Assembly: GCA_035944135.1 (NCBI GenBank) | Contig: DASZBM010000001.1 | Location: 124,001-188,000 of the forward strand | Origin: Acidobacteriaceae bacterium | Lineage (GTDB): Bacteria > Acidobacteriota > Terriglobia > Terriglobales > Acidobacteriaceae | Length of the DNA stretch: 64,000 bases | Direction of reading: 5' to 3' | Shown: positions 62,865 through 64,000 of the stretch, one piece after another | How the letters are laid out: the number at the start of each line of letters is the position of its first letter | Numbering within the stretch: position 1 is the first letter of the stretch | The notes under the pieces: model-generated | The model's input: the letters and a program-made list of their open reading frames with translations, nothing else | Databases searched by the model: none | What the model was told of the DNA's origin: nothing | Program-made: the position numbers and the translations under genes

Positions 62865-63998
62865 CTAATTTGCTGACGGATGATCGACATGATCAATCAC
62901 CAGCACCCGCACCGGCCCCTTGCCTGCTGAGAGCTTCAATCCGATCTGCTCACTGATTGCGGTGTACAGGGGCGGTGGTGCATCGGCTGCATCACTCGGC
63001 GGCGGGACCTTAATCCCCATGCCGCCAAACTGCGACTCATCCGGCGTCCATTTCAGCAGAAAGTTGTAGCGCCCCTGCAATTCAGTCTCGTCGACTACGG
63101 GACGATCCAGTACCGCGGATTGCATCAGCTCACAAAAGTCCTGCATCGTCGCATTCCGCACTGTGAGCACGCCCAGGCCGCGGAAGAACAGCCCCGGCAG
63201 CGCACCCGCATCTGGGGGAGCTTTCTCCATCTTCTCGCCACCCTCCGCGATAGAGAGCATATATGCCGACATATCCTTCTTGTCCTCGTGGAGCTTCAAC
63301 TGAAAGCGATCAGCAAGTGACTGCCTCACCATGTTGCGGAGTTGATCCGGATTCGGCGTTCCAGGAACGTCCGGTTTACCGTTGAGATCGTATTTCTGGC
63401 TCGACGCCCAGTCCGGCAGATTCGTAACCTGCTTATCCTGCACGCCATAAGCAAATTTGATCAGATCCATCAGAGTCGTATTGATGGTTACAAAGCCTCC
63501 TCCACGGACCCCGAAGAGCTTGCCTTGCTCGTCCGGAGGGCTTGGCTTTATGGTCAGAACTTCAAAGACCGGCTTTGCATCCGCGGGCATCGGCGGAATT
63601 GGCTTAGGGGCTTCCGGGATCGTCCATGCCGTCTCCGGAGTAGAGCGCTCCAGGACCAACTGCATGGGCTGGCTTCCTTGGGTAAACGTGCCTGTGATCG
63701 ACTTGCCGTCAGCCGACAGCTTCCCCTCATACGTCATGTCCAGCATCTGAATCGCGACCTTCAGCGTCCCGTCCGCAAAGCTGATTGAGGACGCATTCAT
63801 TCCCTGCCCACCTTGGTCAATGGAGTACATCGTCCCGGCCAACGCGCCGTCCGCGCCATGGGACACCTTCAGCACAATACGAAGATCCCTTTGCTGCAGG
63901 TGCAGCGTTCCCTGCCAGCTGTCATCGATATTCTTCGCAGTCGGCGCCTGGGCCTTGCCTGTCCAACTCGCGATCAATGCAACTGTGACAAAAACCAT
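62865..63998 (-). CDS. TIGR03435-like exported protein, N terminus probably beyond the window
   Basis: 377 residues in the window. The N terminus (VFVTVALIASWTGKAQ) looks like a signal peptide lacking its basic end, so the true start may lie past base 64000. After a beta-rich region (WQGTLHLQQRDLRIVLKVS; MTYEGKLSADGKSITGTFTQG) comes the TIGR03435 core: PVFEVLTIKPSPPDEQG, TTLMDLIKFAYGVQDKQV, LADRFQLKLHEDKKDMSAYML, and a C terminus ending GPVRVLVIDHVDHPSAN. TIGR03435 proteins are expanded in soil Acidobacteriota and their function is unknown. Confidence 0.88.
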   Translation of the reverse strand: MVFVTVALIASWTGKAQAPTAKNIDDSWQGTLHLQQRDLRIVLKVSHGADGALAGTMYSIDQGGQGMNASSISFADGTLKVAIQMLDMTYEGKLSADGKSITGTFTQGSQPMQLVLERSTPETAWTIPEAPKPIPPMPADAKPVFEVLTIKPSPPDEQGKLFGVRGGGFVTINTTLMDLIKFAYGVQDKQVTNLPDWASSQKYDLNGKPDVPGTPNPDQLRNMVRQSLADRFQLKLHEDKKDMSAYMLSIAEGGEKMEKAPPDAGALPGLFFRGLGVLTVRNATMQDFCELMQSAVLDRPVVDETELQGRYNFLLKWTPDESQFGGMGIKVPPPSDAADAPPPLYTAISEQIGLKLSAGKGPVRVLVIDHVDHPSAN

Positions 63999-64000
63999 GA

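Overview
The window looks like chromosome of a soil Acidobacteriota bacterium, probably class Terriglobia (Acidobacteriaceae). It has high GC, three Oar-like TonB-dependent receptors with an N-terminal carboxypeptidase-regulatory domain, proteins resembling TIGR03435 and the acidobacterial VWFA family TIGR03436, an ECF sigma factor beside a TPR-type Ser/Thr kinase, and an Ig-repeat surface protein. This placement rests on family content, not on a marker-gene search.

Layout. 1-9.8 kb is an accessory region: a serine carboxypeptidase (S10) cut by the window edge, an aldehyde dehydrogenase, a TIR-domain protein of foreign composition, two VOC/glyoxalase proteins and small exported proteins. It is bracketed by two paralogous TPR genes and littered with gene debris: a copied 3' end of the S10 gene and a VOC fragment. 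9.8-17.7 kb is a plant-polysaccharide locus: TonB-dependent receptor, GH27 alpha-galactosidase, divergent GH28 protein and LacI regulator, with three palindromic operator candidates between the divergent promoters. 18.4-28 kb is the cell-elongation cluster mreC-mreD-mrdA-rodA-rne on the minus strand, interrupted by a DUF433/DUF5615 toxin-antitoxin pair on the plus strand. recG diverges from mreC.

30.7-41.5 kb holds a single-domain response regulator, a PhzF-like enzyme, a 1-Cys peroxiredoxin, tRNA-Cys(GCA), a membrane Ser/Thr kinase convergent with an ECF sigma factor, an Ig-repeat protein and an Lgt-type enzyme. A decayed site-specific recombinase fragment follows. 42-57 kb holds a second TonB-dependent receptor with a strong terminator, an orphan type III polyketide synthase, a three-gene operon of exported proteins ending in a caspase-like protease, a membrane diguanylate cyclase, an erythromycin-esterase-like protein and a fused FAD/Fe-S dehydrogenase with a C-terminal membrane anchor. 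57-64 kb is a minus-strand operon: TIGR03435-like protein, a 72-residue mini-version of it, a third TonB-dependent receptor and a VWFA protein, with overlapping start/stop codons.

The best candidates for something undescribed are the exported caspase operon (47.1-51.1 kb), the TIGR03435/TonB receptor/VWFA operon (57.3-64 kb), the Ig-repeat protein with a lipoprotein-signal-like C terminus next to an Lgt variant (37.8-41.5 kb), and the TIR protein with a C-terminal region I cannot assign. No CRISPR array, rRNA operon or intact insertion sequence was seen.
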